Shown: positions 48,201 through 57,163 of the stretch, one piece after another
Layout: every line of letters starts with the position of its first letter
Numbering within the stretch: the first letter of the stretch is position 1
From: Sergeia podlipaevii
Lineage: Eukaryota > Euglenozoa > Kinetoplastea > Trypanosomatida > Trypanosomatidae
Reading direction: 5' to 3'
NCBI GenBank assembly: GCA_030849805.1
Contig: JASANZ010002239.1
Coordinates: forward strand, 30,932 to 94,931
DNA length: 64,000 nucleotides
Notes under the pieces: generated by a model
Told to the model about the DNA's origin: nothing
Database searches by the model: none
What the model saw: the letters and a program-made list of their open reading frames with translations, nothing else
Program-made: the position numbers and the translations under genes

Positions 48201-51200
48201 GCAACGATAGTAGGAAAAGGCACAGCGACCACTGCGCCTGCATCGCTGGCGCGCCGTAGCGGCGGCGGTAGTGGCGCTCTAGCAGGAACAGATGCCGCGA
48301 AAGGTCTCTGAAAAGGAGTACGTGCTAAACTGTCGCTGCTCAAGCAACTTACACTGTTGCTGTGGCGTGCAGACGAGGTGGCATCATCCGCGACGCCGTT
48401 TCTGGCCCTTGTGCCGTCATGCAGTGCCTGCAGTGACCGCTTGAACGAGCCGGCCACAAAGCTGTGCGGATTCGACGTGGTTTGGTGATTCTGTGAGCGG
48501 CTTAGACATACAGGCACCGCACCACACTCATAAGCCTCCACTCCATTCAGTCGCCGTCCCGCAATCGCCTTCGCAGGTGTGGCGGTAAGGGCTGTGGTAG
48601 TAGTAGTAGTAGTGACAGCAGTGATTGAAGAGGACATCGCAGCTGCTGCTTTGTGGTGGTTCGTATCCCCACTCAACGCGAGGACGTGTGTTGTCGTGCT
48701 CGTGCTCTGCGATTGTTGGCACCACTCGCCAGAAGTGATGAAGCGACGCGGCACTGTGGGCCGCAGCGTGGCGGGGTAGACGAAGGTTGGCAGAGGGGTA
48801 TCACGAAGTCCGAGGCCAGGTAGTAAAACAGTGCGGCCATGAAGTCGTGTGCCAGGCACCTGCACTGTGCGCGTGCATCCTCCTCCCTGTGCCGCGACGG
48901 TCGCCACAACTCCCAGTGCTGATGTTGCTGCTGCTGGTCCTTCTACGCCACTGTAGTCTACAGTCTCACCTATGGTGCTACCAAGCATCAGAGATGAACC
49001 CCCACGCTGAATAGTGGCGGCTTCACTGTTGACAGCTGCCTCATCTTGGCATTGCGGTTGCGGCCGCTGTTGCTGTTGCTGTTGCTGAGCGCGCAGCCAG
49101 TCCTCCTTCGTCAGCAGCTCAAAGGTTGGCTCACCTGAGCTGACTTCGAGTCTCGGGTAGTAGAAAAGTGTGGCAGCCCATTCCGGGGATTCGTAATAGT
49201 AGTAGTAGTAGTGTTGCTCCTGTGCGCTATCTTCTGCTCCTTCTTCAACGCCGCCAGCAGCAGCAGCAGCAGCAGCGGCAGCGGCGAGATCATACCCCTC
49301 CTCGCCGACTTCCGCTTTGCTCCGCCACATTGTCGGAGTTGTGCCACTAGGCAGCGCCTGGCTTAGCGCGAAGGCGGGCATACGGTTGCTGCTGCTGCTG
49401 TCAGGCTGGGGAATGTGATACTGTGACCTCAGCGTCGCGTCACTCGTACAGTACTCCAGCAGCGGTGTCGCATGCAGAGGAGGCCGGCCAACGCAGACGA
49501 TGTACACCTTTTCTATGCCCACGTCGTGCAGTCGAGCACAGTTGACCTGCACGACGCTGTTGATTGCCTGATAGAGGCCTTTGCCAGCGGACAAGATGGT
49601 AATGTTGTGTCCAGTGGTGTCGAGGCGGCGGTCAATGTAGTGGTTATCGCAGCGCTCAAGAATAATACTGAGCGCCTCTAGTGTATTAGATTGTTGGGAG
49701 TGAACGAAAATGTCGGCCGCGGTAAGTTGCCGAATGGCCTTGAGCCTGTCCTTAAACTCTCTTGAGCGATAGTAGTAGTAGTAGTCGTCGCTACCACGAG
49801 CGCCGCTCCGGCCAGAAACCTCGCCACCGTCCTCTCCACACGCTGCAGCATCAATTTTGATATCATTGTAGGAGTCCTGATGTTGCTGCTGCGGTGATGT
49901 TGTGGATCGATCCAGTCTGTGTAGGCCATCAAACTCCTCAAGAAGGCGCACCACTGCCTGCTCGCGCACCTCACGCAACACCCGCTCCACCAAGGCCTCG
50001 CAGTGAAGATCCACCTCAGAGGTCACGTCCACGTCCCGTGCCTCCCGCGGTACCTCCAGCATGTGAAACACATCTGTGTTTCTCCCTAGCATGAACTCCT
50101 GCTTCAGCCTTCCTGTAAATACAACTCGGATAAGAGGGGTCGCCTTGCGCTTAGGCAGCTGCTGCAGCACCAGCTCCCGCACGAAGCGCTTGAGAGCCCA
50201 AGAGAGAGCAACGCGGCCGTCCAGTGTCGTCGCCCACATTTCAGTCGCCAGCTCCACCACGATGTAGTGAACTGGTGAGAGAGACTGGAAGTTGATGCGG
50301 GTCTCTGGGCATACAATGCCGCACACCACACGTGCGAGTATAGTCGCGGCAGTACCAGTCGCAGAAGCAAAGTCGGGTATACCACCCCTGTTGGGTGATG
50401 TTGTGTTGGTGCTCGAGTGGTGGGAAGCCCCGCTCTGTGTGCCGCCACTAAGGGTGCCAGTAGCAGCAGTAGCATTAATGGGGGATGAAGGTGCTCCGTT
50501 TGCAGACAACCGCGAAGTGCCCCCTATCACCACAGCTCCAGCACTCGTTGAAACGGATCTCAGCATTTCGCGAACACGAAAGCGGAAGCCACACACAAAG
50601 ACCTCTTCACCTTCATATAAAATGGCTTCCCTGAGAGCTTCAGAAACGAGAAACATGTCAGAGCGAGACACATAATGATGTTCAAAGGTAAGCTCCACAT
50701 GTGAAAGGCCGTATCGAGCTTGCACCTCCGCGTAGCTACTGATCACACGCGCAAGCGTCTTGCCCTTGGCGAGTTCGTTGATGACTGGGCACTTGTTGGT
50801 CAGAGACTGACTGACACTTATCGCACCGCTCGCATGCGCCGTCTCCTTCTCGCTAAACGCCATTGCACGACATATCCAACCGCCTGATGGGTGAATGGGA
50901 TAAAGCGACGGACCGACAGGAGAAGCGGCACTCCCCACACTACCAGCACCAGAACCACTGACTGGTGAAGCAGTGGATGGAGAAAGAGGAGAGGCAGCAT
51001 TGGTTGCAAAAGACGCATTATTACCTCCCAGCTCGGCGCATAGCCCACCACCTGCCGTGATGCTCGAGTTCTGCGGCAGCGCAGTGAGGTCAACGTAAGA
51101 TCCCGTGGCGGTGGCGTAGTAGTACGAGCCGAGCCCTGCGAGATTGCCAGAGCTGCCAAAGCCGTCCATGCTACTAACCTGCGGGAGCTGTCGGTTTGCA

Positions 51201-51643
51201 TTGGCAGTGCTGCTGGTAAGCAGGGAACCACCGCTTGGAGAGCTGTTCATGCCTCCCAGCATGGGTAGCGTCCACGCTCCCGGTGCGCTGGAGGCTGTTG
51301 TGATGGCGCCACTCGCGTCACGAAAAGCACACAGTTCTACAATCGCCTCCACCAGCGTGGCTGTCGAGTCTGTCTCTGGAAGCACTTCAGCGGGTTTGTA
51401 TTGAGAGGTCTGAAATGCCGAAGTGTTGGTGGTAGAGATGCTCACGGAGGCCGACATGGAGGGCGAGCTAGATCCTGTGACGGGGTTTGTCATGTTAAAA
51501 TTGCGAGGACAGAACAAGAAAGGCGCTTTGGAAAGCGTATCGTTGTGAGTACGAAAGACCACCTGAACAGTGGTGTCGCTACGCTGTGCAGAGCCTTGCT
51601 TCTGCGACTGCCGCTGCTGTCGTCGCAGTCCTACCCCCTTCAT
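45239..51643 (-). CDS. IML1: DEPDC5/Iml1 homologue (GATOR1 complex subunit)
   Basis: A 2134-residue protein from an ATG at 51643. The N-terminal 300 residues are low in complexity except HVELTFEHHYVSRSDMFLVSEAL (about 315-337). Between about 435 and 560 and again at 640-730 it shows the Iml1 region: a strand HYIVVELATEMW, then TLEALSIILERCDNHYIDRR (about 654-673), TTGHNITILSAGKGLYQA and VGIEKVYIVCVGRPPLHATPLLEY (about 708-731), which match the DEPDC5/Iml1 signature at these positions. Poly-Ala (787-796) and poly-Tyr (621-625, 812-817) runs interrupt it. The C-terminal block (about 1700-2060, FEDFARFIGYRFCAHLS and YYLKVSWLWCDAATVTDWYGAF) is also conserved, followed by a Glu/Asp-rich tail. In other eukaryotes GATOR1 restrains TORC1 through Rag GTPases; whether that circuit exists here is not known to me. 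Confidence 0.88.
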   Translation of the reverse strand: MKGVGLRRQQRQSQKQGSAQRSDTTVQVVFRTHNDTLSKAPFLFCPRNFNMTNPVTGSSSPSMSASVSISTTNTSAFQTSQYKPAEVLPETDSTATLVEAIVELCAFRDASGAITTASSAPGAWTLPMLGGMNSSPSGGSLLTSSTANANRQLPQVSSMDGFGSSGNLAGLGSYYYATATGSYVDLTALPQNSSITAGGGLCAELGGNNASFATNAASPLSPSTASPVSGSGAGSVGSAASPVGPSLYPIHPSGGWICRAMAFSEKETAHASGAISVSQSLTNKCPVINELAKGKTLARVISSYAEVQARYGLSHVELTFEHHYVSRSDMFLVSEALREAILYEGEEVFVCGFRFRVREMLRSVSTSAGAVVIGGTSRLSANGAPSSPINATAATGTLSGGTQSGASHHSSTNTTSPNRGGIPDFASATGTAATILARVVCGIVCPETRINFQSLSPVHYIVVELATEMWATTLDGRVALSWALKRFVRELVLQQLPKRKATPLIRVVFTGRLKQEFMLGRNTDVFHMLEVPREARDVDVTSEVDLHCEALVERVLREVREQAVVRLLEEFDGLHRLDRSTTSPQQQHQDSYNDIKIDAAACGEDGGEVSGRSGARGSDDYYYYYRSREFKDRLKAIRQLTAADIFVHSQQSNTLEALSIILERCDNHYIDRRLDTTGHNITILSAGKGLYQAINSVVQVNCARLHDVGIEKVYIVCVGRPPLHATPLLEYCTSDATLRSQYHIPQPDSSSSNRMPAFALSQALPSGTTPTMWRSKAEVGEEGYDLAAAAAAAAAAGGVEEGAEDSAQEQHYYYYYYESPEWAATLFYYPRLEVSSGEPTFELLTKEDWLRAQQQQQQQRPQPQCQDEAAVNSEAATIQRGGSSLMLGSTIGETVDYSGVEGPAAATSALGVVATVAAQGGGCTRTVQVPGTRLHGRTVLLPGLGLRDTPLPTFVYPATLRPTVPRRFITSGEWCQQSQSTSTTTHVLALSGDTNHHKAAAAMSSSITAVTTTTTTTALTATPAKAIAGRRLNGVEAYECGAVPVCLSRSQNHQTTSNPHSFVAGSFKRSLQALHDGTRARNGVADDATSSARHSNSVSCLSSDSLARTPFQRPFAASVPARAPLPPPLRRASDAGAVVAVPFPTIVAVLSAWYLRQEGGSGGGGNNKNKSAALPVAAARPKPLRRQKPRLAVSWDDRDWRHLSATWRDHAEDAVLSTNAFMQMREWREQERRESREEGQSSLHVLACSTRMDVTRHGFNIVDSVLRGGNLILELMLAPAAIAAGVRFNSCVSQEDALWATLLHCFAGRDDRLSTNVTPSGGGGSGGTGKNEAGQEDDEAFLSGFRPADIFARAECGVTADGTTLVLPTRSSSCSFRAPEELLFTCAAALLIMVRADAQHTGGESRGAGRQGESRNANAAIDDMKTMQQASAPEWEPALRRRMRQTPYAASAAPIASPQLTADSSATGTGDAAALAADPSVAAHSSSSPRVSLHPIVTTPFSVCSPTVSIGYVQLKNSLLFAISPVNPLISMAGNSGMLAFQGSSSIPETSAGAAICGGTTGGGAAPGGGGGGGGATSAENVSTSAVFQRRWSHRHPTNLGNCSPESAAWSRLCACRILPLYGCKTPYPRESFYAVSPHQYMVSGDDGAGGGGGRGRERGAITKDEGERCRLIEFVLQRLQQQYQIVVDGGPTMSYPMQWPRADPAPNVRVEMTIGHQTHTLKMTETAGALSVTRALHRGMYSNGQVTHMLSYRYALWNYLSDLFCEREIHLEAQVGETNGFCWEALDHSLQSRPTTCTPRSPDVWLRAREAAVVLLSEDPSKPVSFEDFARFIGYRFCAHLSTQGNMQWLPDMSDLRVDVSNEMPQELPRAPKLTEVVLARESPLTLETRSVVDHSTGRTILFDKPIAERFISLDIDLPRTYNPKCCYYLKVSWLWCDAATVTDWYGAFLANASRFHLRAIPVHCYYQNPKEESLSTHYDAIVPACDEAAARRRLLELLISSDFSYYPDTPVVNRHCRLVHRSGLCYVVVPPHPNVIAQWHQNTLVRLGTVQQRELLEEFQRALRIVRKELDISFGEGVEEDDEENSGHDEEEEEEAERDGSSDSADGSGGEGDGSEYGGEDENNENSDRGEL
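49193..49210 (-). repeat. Poly-Tyr coding triplet run, six codons
   Basis: Five TAC codons and one TAT (residues 812-817 of the Iml1 homologue) appear as an in-frame triplet repeat. Confidence 0.9.
49769..49783 (-). repeat. Poly-Tyr coding triplet run, five codons
   Basis: Five consecutive Tyr codons, TAC apart from one TAT (residues 621-625 of the Iml1 homologue). A second, separate expansion of the same type lies about 560 bases away. Confidence 0.9.
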
Positions 51644-52530
51644 CTCTTCTTTTTGCTAATTTAAGTATGTGTATATTCGTATATACAGCACGCTATGGTT
51701 GAAGAGGGCAAGAAAGGAGAACAAAAATGTATTGGCACCGGAGGATGTAGTGCGTCAACAGAGACCAAAAAAAAATAAAGAAAAAAGACTTCACGTTGTT
51801 GTGGCAAACGACAATACCAACAGAAAAAAAAGGGGGCAGAAGATATGATTACTATTGCTGCTGCCTCTTCTCTGGTACTCTAGCAAGCAAAAGCTTCATG
51901 TTTGTTTTATAACGTAATGAGAGGAGGAAAAGAAAAAAAAAATTAAGCATTAAAAATAATAATAATGTAAATAGCAAAAAGGAGAGAGAACGATATAGGA
52001 AGCACGTACTTACACTTCACGCCTTCATTATATATATATATATATTTCGTTATGTAATAGCACACCACAGAGATGTTAAATTACTATCAAAAAAAAAAAA
52101 AATAGCAACAAATAAACAACAACAAAAAAGGAAAAAAAAATATGACAGTATTGACAGCCAAGCAATGCAAGAAGCGAAGTAAGCACAGAGCGTAAGATGA
52201 CGCAGAAGAGAGAGAGAGAGAAAAAGGAATGAAGATAACACACACACACACTCTCTCTCTCTCTTAATTTGCCTTGAATATAGCGCTTACTATCTTTCAT
52301 TAACATTTCCTTTCCTATCTTGTTGGAGTTTTTTTTTTTTTCGTCTCTGTGTGCACCTAGGAGTATGGTGTGTGTTGTGACATTTTTTTCTTCTTCTTAT
52401 TCTTTCTTTCTTTGAGTACTCCCAATACGCAGAATATAAAGGGGGTGTAAGTTCGCTAGCTGGTGAAACGACACGTGTTTTGTTTTGTTTCGAGCATTTT
52501 TGCTCTCTTCTCTTTTTTTTTTTTTTTTTT
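51644..52530. other. Intergenic spacer
   Basis: About 890 bases between the DCAF-like gene and the Iml1 gene. It holds A-runs on the plus strand, AT tracts (52027-52045), GA and CA/CT repeats (52208-52264) and a T-run of about 20 bases at 52512-52532 directly beside the DCAF-like stop codon. No gene seen. Confidence 0.6.
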
Positions 52531-55500
52531 TTAGATCTCCACGCCAATACTCGCCAAAGACTCACGCACATCTGCAGCCATCGTCGTGTTCGGGTGGCCT
52601 ACCAGCCTCTCACGCAGCTCCTCAGTAGCTTCTGCAAGGCGTGCCCGTATTATCGTCACGTCCTGCAACAAGAGAACAGTCTTCGTGTCACTTTGGCCAG
52701 TATTACCGCTGCGATTGAAATTAGCTACGCCGCCAGCAGCTGAGCTGTTCCCTGCAGCGACAGCAGTAGCAGCAAGTGTCTCCTCCAAGACATTCAAGCG
52801 CAACCGAAGAATACGCACCCGCAGCGTCAGCGGTACGAGTAGGCGGCGTCGCCAGAGGGAGACACGTGCGGAGTGACCAGCGCCAAGATCTGGGCAGCGC
52901 CTCCACGCGCGCGGAGGAAGATACGCAGATGGCGCGTGGAATGCTGCTGTGTTGCACAGAGAAAAGGGCTGGAGAAACAGTGGAGAGATCGTATTCTGCT
53001 CCGCCTCAGCAGACATAGGCGTGGGCGTGGCTTTTTCTCCCTCTCCTGATGAGGAAGCTCTTGGGCTTGTGCGGAAAGCGTCAGTGGCGGTGGTGGGGAG
53101 CTCTCGGCATCGCTTACGCGAACGCGCAGGAGCGCCGCCAGGCTCCGTGGACGACCTCTCAGAAGGACTGGATGAGGTGCGCTGTGAAGAAGGCGAAGAG
53201 GACGGAGAGCATTGAGCCGCCTCATACGAGCCGACGCGTACCGCAGCCGCCCCAAGAATGGATATATTGGCAAATTCCATCCATACATCAAGATAGTGAC
53301 ATCGCTGTAGTGCGGACTCCCACTCCCCAAGAGCCACGAAGTAGTAAACGTAATGCAGCTCAAGCCACGCGCGGTGCTCCCAGTACTGGACCCTATCCTT
53401 TTCCTCCAAGCAGATACTCTCCTTGCCTTGAAGAAGCAGGTCGACAATGTTCAGAAGAAACTTCAAGCGCAGCGCGCAACCGCTAAAATCAGGACTAGAT
53501 AGCAAAGGCCGCCACTGGCCGGGGGCTGCATCGCCCTCAACAGCACCTCGCAACAGCTGTGACGGCGCGGTTAGTTCAGCGTCGTCGCCCCCAGCTGCTG
53601 CCGCCGATGATGTGTGTGCACTGTAGCTGGAGCCTAGAAAGCACTCGCGCCAGTCATGCCAGCTATACTTTCTATATCTTGGAACGGCATCCACTGCAGG
53701 GTCTGCGGTTTGGGAAGCAACAAGGCGCATAGAAGGTGGGAACAACCGACCCCACTCGTCCATCACCTCTTCCGTGGCCTGCTTCAGATTGTCCAAGGTA
53801 GATAAGACCGCAGCCCATGCCACCAAGAGCGAGTCTGCTGATAGCCGTATCCGGTCAGGATGCCGGTCTCTGCGCTCTGTCAACCCAGAGAGAGCACCAG
53901 GAAGACCGAGAAGCTCTTCTACGTTTGCTGCGTTCATGATGCGATCAATTGCGACACGATGCTCGCTGCCTTCCTCTTCTTCTTGCTCTTGACTCTCCTC
54001 TTGCTCTTCCTCGTCACCATCCAGTAATCGCCAGCGAAATGCAGGGCCCCGTGATCTCAGGTTCTCCCTCTCTTCAGAAGTGGCGTGCTGCTGCCGCTGC
54101 CGTTGCCGCCGCCTCGGTGCTGCTGTCTCGTCCCCCTCCACGACTGCGTCTTCTGCGTCATCTCCGCTTGCTTCATCTTCACCACTACCGTCCTCGGACC
54201 CCTCCACATTCTGATCTCTCCGTCCCCACGCAGCCGCTTCTGTGCGCTCCTGGCGGGCAAACAGTGCGACCTCAAGGTTCCCGCCGAGGACGGTGCTTTC
54301 CAGTCTGCTGCTGTACCGCCTGAAGCGAATGAGTGACTGACGCACCTGCATGAGGGCCGTCTCGGTAGATTCCGCGGTGACCGTGCTGGTCGCATCGCAT
54401 TGCTGTAGTGCCATGGAGCAGAGGGATCGCTTATGCAGCACGAGGCTCCTCTGCATTGCTGACGTCATGTGTCTGTTCCTCCATCGAGAGCCATCGCCGT
54501 TGTCATTGTGAGTGCTGTTGTCGCTGTGGATATCATCGCTGTCATCACCGTCATCGCTTTGGTGGCTGCTCTCACTAGCACTGTTGCTGCTACTGCTGCC
54601 GCTGCTACTAGAGTCTGATTCAACATCGTCACTCTCATCACTGGTATTGTGGTCGTTGCCGTCTTCTTCTTCCAGTGAGGAAGGCAGTGAAGACGACATC
54701 GTCTCCCACTCGCTAGACTCCTCCTCCTCCTCGCCTTCAGTCCCGCTTACACCTCCTCCAGCAGATGGTGCCATGAGCTGCAGGATGTGACGCAGGCCTT
54801 GCATGGGAGTAAAGCGCTCCCCACGCACGCTAAACATGAGCTCACTCCCGGGTTGATACGACATCGTAATCACATCGTCTGCGCTGCTATCTCCTTCGCT
54901 ACGAGCTCTGTTGACGGCAGCAGCAGCAGCAGCGGCAGCAGTCGCCGCACGCTCCTCTTCTACCGCTGCGCGCATGCGCTCAGATCTCACCGTGGGTATG
55001 GATCCCAGCAGCGTGGACACTCTCGGTGCGAGCACTTTAGCAGTGCTATCGATGCCACAGGTAATGAGAATGTGATTCTTCGGATGGCAAAGCACACCGT
55101 TGACGATATCACCATCGCCTTGAGTCTCATGCAGGTGTTTACCGTCCGCCACACGCCAGAAGTGCACTTTCCCATCATCACCGCCAGAGCACACCATGGA
55201 GTCCTCCGCCATCCAAGCCACCTCCTTGAACATAGTCGTCACGTTCTCGCGACCACAAAGTTGTATGCTGCTCTCACAGTTCACAAGCGGCACGCTACGA
55301 CCCCCCGTGCTAGGCAGCTGTGTGATAGTTGCGCATTGAGCGTGGTCCTCGCTGCATCGCTCATGCTGCTCAGATGTCAAAGTAGATTTATATGAGTAGG
55401 TGAGGGCGACCTTTGGATCATACGAGTAGTTTGACATCTGCGAAGCCGCCTCCTGCACCTCTCGCTCCCACGGCACAACGTAGACATCGTCGCTGCGGAA

Positions 55501-56535
55501 GTTCACCGCGAGTTGATCACCACGCTCGCTAAAACTGAGCCCACCAACGCCTTCATCCGCTACTCTGAAGCAATAAGGAGCTCGCCCCTTGACGGCGAGC
55601 GCCGCAAAGGAGTGTAGGCTGCCCATGCGCACATCATGAAGATAAACGTAGGAAGTGTCCGTACCACTAGCAAGTAAGTATGGATATCGCGAGTGCGCAG
55701 CCAGCGCGGTCACCTTCCTCACCGCTCCAGGCAGTGGACTTCCAACAGAAGGCTCCCCACTAGCCCTACATCGTGTATCGATGCGGGCGATGATGCCGTG
55801 GTCATACGCCACGTAGGCAGTGTTTGGCCACGCCTCTGAGCACACGATGGAGCTTGCCATCTCCGCTAGCACCATCTTGTACGTTGTTTGAGCTGTGTTC
55901 GTGTCTAGTACAAGGGTTTGCCCATCCAGTGCGCATGTAAGGATATTCGCCCGACTTGTGTAAGGCACGAAGACTGCGCTAAAGATGTTTGCTCTGTGAT
56001 CCGTCGTGTAACACTGCATACGCTGCCACGAGCACGTGTCGTATAAACACACGCAACGATCATCGGAGCCTGTGAGGAGCACCTCGCCCAACGCGTCCAT
56101 GGCGATGCTGTTGATGCACCCACTGTGACCCTCCAGGCGACGTGCAATGCGCAGCGACTTCACCCATAGCTCGCTCTCCGTGTGTGCGTGGCGTGGGGGA
56201 TGTCGCCGTTGTTCTCGAGGGGCCTCTCCAGCCACAGCAGCAGCGGCACCAGAGGGCAGTGAAGACGGGGTATGAGAGAGCGGATACCCATGTAGCGCCA
56301 GTACGCCACGGGAGCGAACCTCTGAACTACTTGGGTGATAACCTACAGAGGCAAGCGCGTAGTTGCGGGTACGCAAAGGTCCAAGTGGATGCAGCATATG
56401 TGCTAAATTGGAGTCATACACAAGCGAACGCACACAGTGCGCCCCTGCATAGCTGCTAGATAGTAGTGGCTCATGCTGTAGTGTGGGAGGAATAGAACTT
56501 GCCAAGAGCTCCGCGTCGTCTGTCGCGCTATTCAT
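52531..56535 (-). CDS. WD40 protein of the DCAF6/DCAF8/WDTC1 type
   Basis: A 1334-residue protein from an ATG at 56535. WD40 repeats start near residue 130: LEGHSGCINSIAMDALGEVLLTGSDDRCVCLYD, then the family-specific block DHRANIFSAVFVP, then two DxR boxes (IDTR at 252-255 and HDVR at 300-303), which in DCAF proteins bind DDB1 of CUL4 ubiquitin ligases. A second group of repeats around 440-530 (MVCSGGDDGKVHFWRV, GDIVNGVLCHPKNHILITCG) closes the propeller. Residues about 600-830 are acidic and Ser-rich, and the C-terminal third has helical stretches, including YWEHRAWLELHYVYYFVALGEW that look TPR-like, as in WDTC1. It may be a substrate receptor of a CRL4 ubiquitin ligase in the nucleus or cytosol. 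The exact DCAF is not determined; no substrate can be inferred. Confidence 0.85.
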   Translation of the reverse strand: MNSATDDAELLASSIPPTLQHEPLLSSSYAGAHCVRSLVYDSNLAHMLHPLGPLRTRNYALASVGYHPSSSEVRSRGVLALHGYPLSHTPSSLPSGAAAAVAGEAPREQRRHPPRHAHTESELWVKSLRIARRLEGHSGCINSIAMDALGEVLLTGSDDRCVCLYDTCSWQRMQCYTTDHRANIFSAVFVPYTSRANILTCALDGQTLVLDTNTAQTTYKMVLAEMASSIVCSEAWPNTAYVAYDHGIIARIDTRCRASGEPSVGSPLPGAVRKVTALAAHSRYPYLLASGTDTSYVYLHDVRMGSLHSFAALAVKGRAPYCFRVADEGVGGLSFSERGDQLAVNFRSDDVYVVPWEREVQEAASQMSNYSYDPKVALTYSYKSTLTSEQHERCSEDHAQCATITQLPSTGGRSVPLVNCESSIQLCGRENVTTMFKEVAWMAEDSMVCSGGDDGKVHFWRVADGKHLHETQGDGDIVNGVLCHPKNHILITCGIDSTAKVLAPRVSTLLGSIPTVRSERMRAAVEEERAATAAAAAAAAVNRARSEGDSSADDVITMSYQPGSELMFSVRGERFTPMQGLRHILQLMAPSAGGGVSGTEGEEEEESSEWETMSSSLPSSLEEEDGNDHNTSDESDDVESDSSSSGSSSSNSASESSHQSDDGDDSDDIHSDNSTHNDNGDGSRWRNRHMTSAMQRSLVLHKRSLCSMALQQCDATSTVTAESTETALMQVRQSLIRFRRYSSRLESTVLGGNLEVALFARQERTEAAAWGRRDQNVEGSEDGSGEDEASGDDAEDAVVEGDETAAPRRRQRQRQQHATSEERENLRSRGPAFRWRLLDGDEEEQEESQEQEEEEGSEHRVAIDRIMNAANVEELLGLPGALSGLTERRDRHPDRIRLSADSLLVAWAAVLSTLDNLKQATEEVMDEWGRLFPPSMRLVASQTADPAVDAVPRYRKYSWHDWRECFLGSSYSAHTSSAAAAGGDDAELTAPSQLLRGAVEGDAAPGQWRPLLSSPDFSGCALRLKFLLNIVDLLLQGKESICLEEKDRVQYWEHRAWLELHYVYYFVALGEWESALQRCHYLDVWMEFANISILGAAAVRVGSYEAAQCSPSSSPSSQRTSSSPSERSSTEPGGAPARSRKRCRELPTTATDAFRTSPRASSSGEGEKATPTPMSAEAEQNTISPLFLQPFSLCNTAAFHAPSAYLPPRAWRRCPDLGAGHSARVSLWRRRLLVPLTLRVRILRLRLNVLEETLAATAVAAGNSSAAGGVANFNRSGNTGQSDTKTVLLLQDVTIIRARLAEATEELRERLVGHPNTTMAADVRESLASIGVEI

Positions 56536-57163
56536 CTTTTTTTATCCACCTCTCTTTCTCCCTCCCTCTGTTCCGTTTGCCTTGATAAAGAACAAGATGC
56601 TTTTCCCCCAATCAAATAGTAGACCACAAAGATTTAAAAAAAAAATGTATGAAGAGGGAACAAAGAAAAACTCAGTACGGTTATCTGGAAGAAATATAGA
56701 TGGCTACGTATTTGTAGAATGTTACGACTCTCCGCCACTTAAGAACACAGAATAATAATAGTAATAATAAAAAAGAAGATTAAAAAAAAAAAAAAATGTA
56801 TTTCACATTAAAACGCAACAAAAAATTGTACTTCTTTAAAATCTTTAAAAAACAAAAAACAAATTACGCGTTGAAGTGTTTAATGCATCTGTCTAGTATC
56901 TTTTTTTTCTCACCTCCTCTCTCTCTCTCTTTCTGAAGTGTTATCAAAAAAAAAATATAAAAAAATGGATGCTCAATAATAATGTACAGGAAATACACTC
57001 ATACAGTAGCGAAGAGCCCCAGAGAGTCGCCCACATCCTTTGGTCGATACACCTTGCTCTCTCTCTCATTCTCTCTCTCATTCTCTCTCTCTCTCTCTCT
57101 CTTGCCCAAGCAGAACCGCACAACGCAGTCACTGAGACTTGAGAAGGAAAGCAAGAAACGCTA
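56536..57163. other. Intergenic spacer
   Basis: About 630 bases between the zinc-ribbon gene and the DCAF-like gene. It holds A-runs (56635-56645, 56781-56796) and a CT/CA repeat near 57056-57102 beside the zinc-ribbon stop. A short plus-strand frame at 56645-56755 is not supported. No gene seen. Confidence 0.6.

Noticed and set aside
56645..56755. 36-codon plus-strand frame with mixed composition
   Set aside because: Too short, on the opposite strand, no matching family; chance is more likely.
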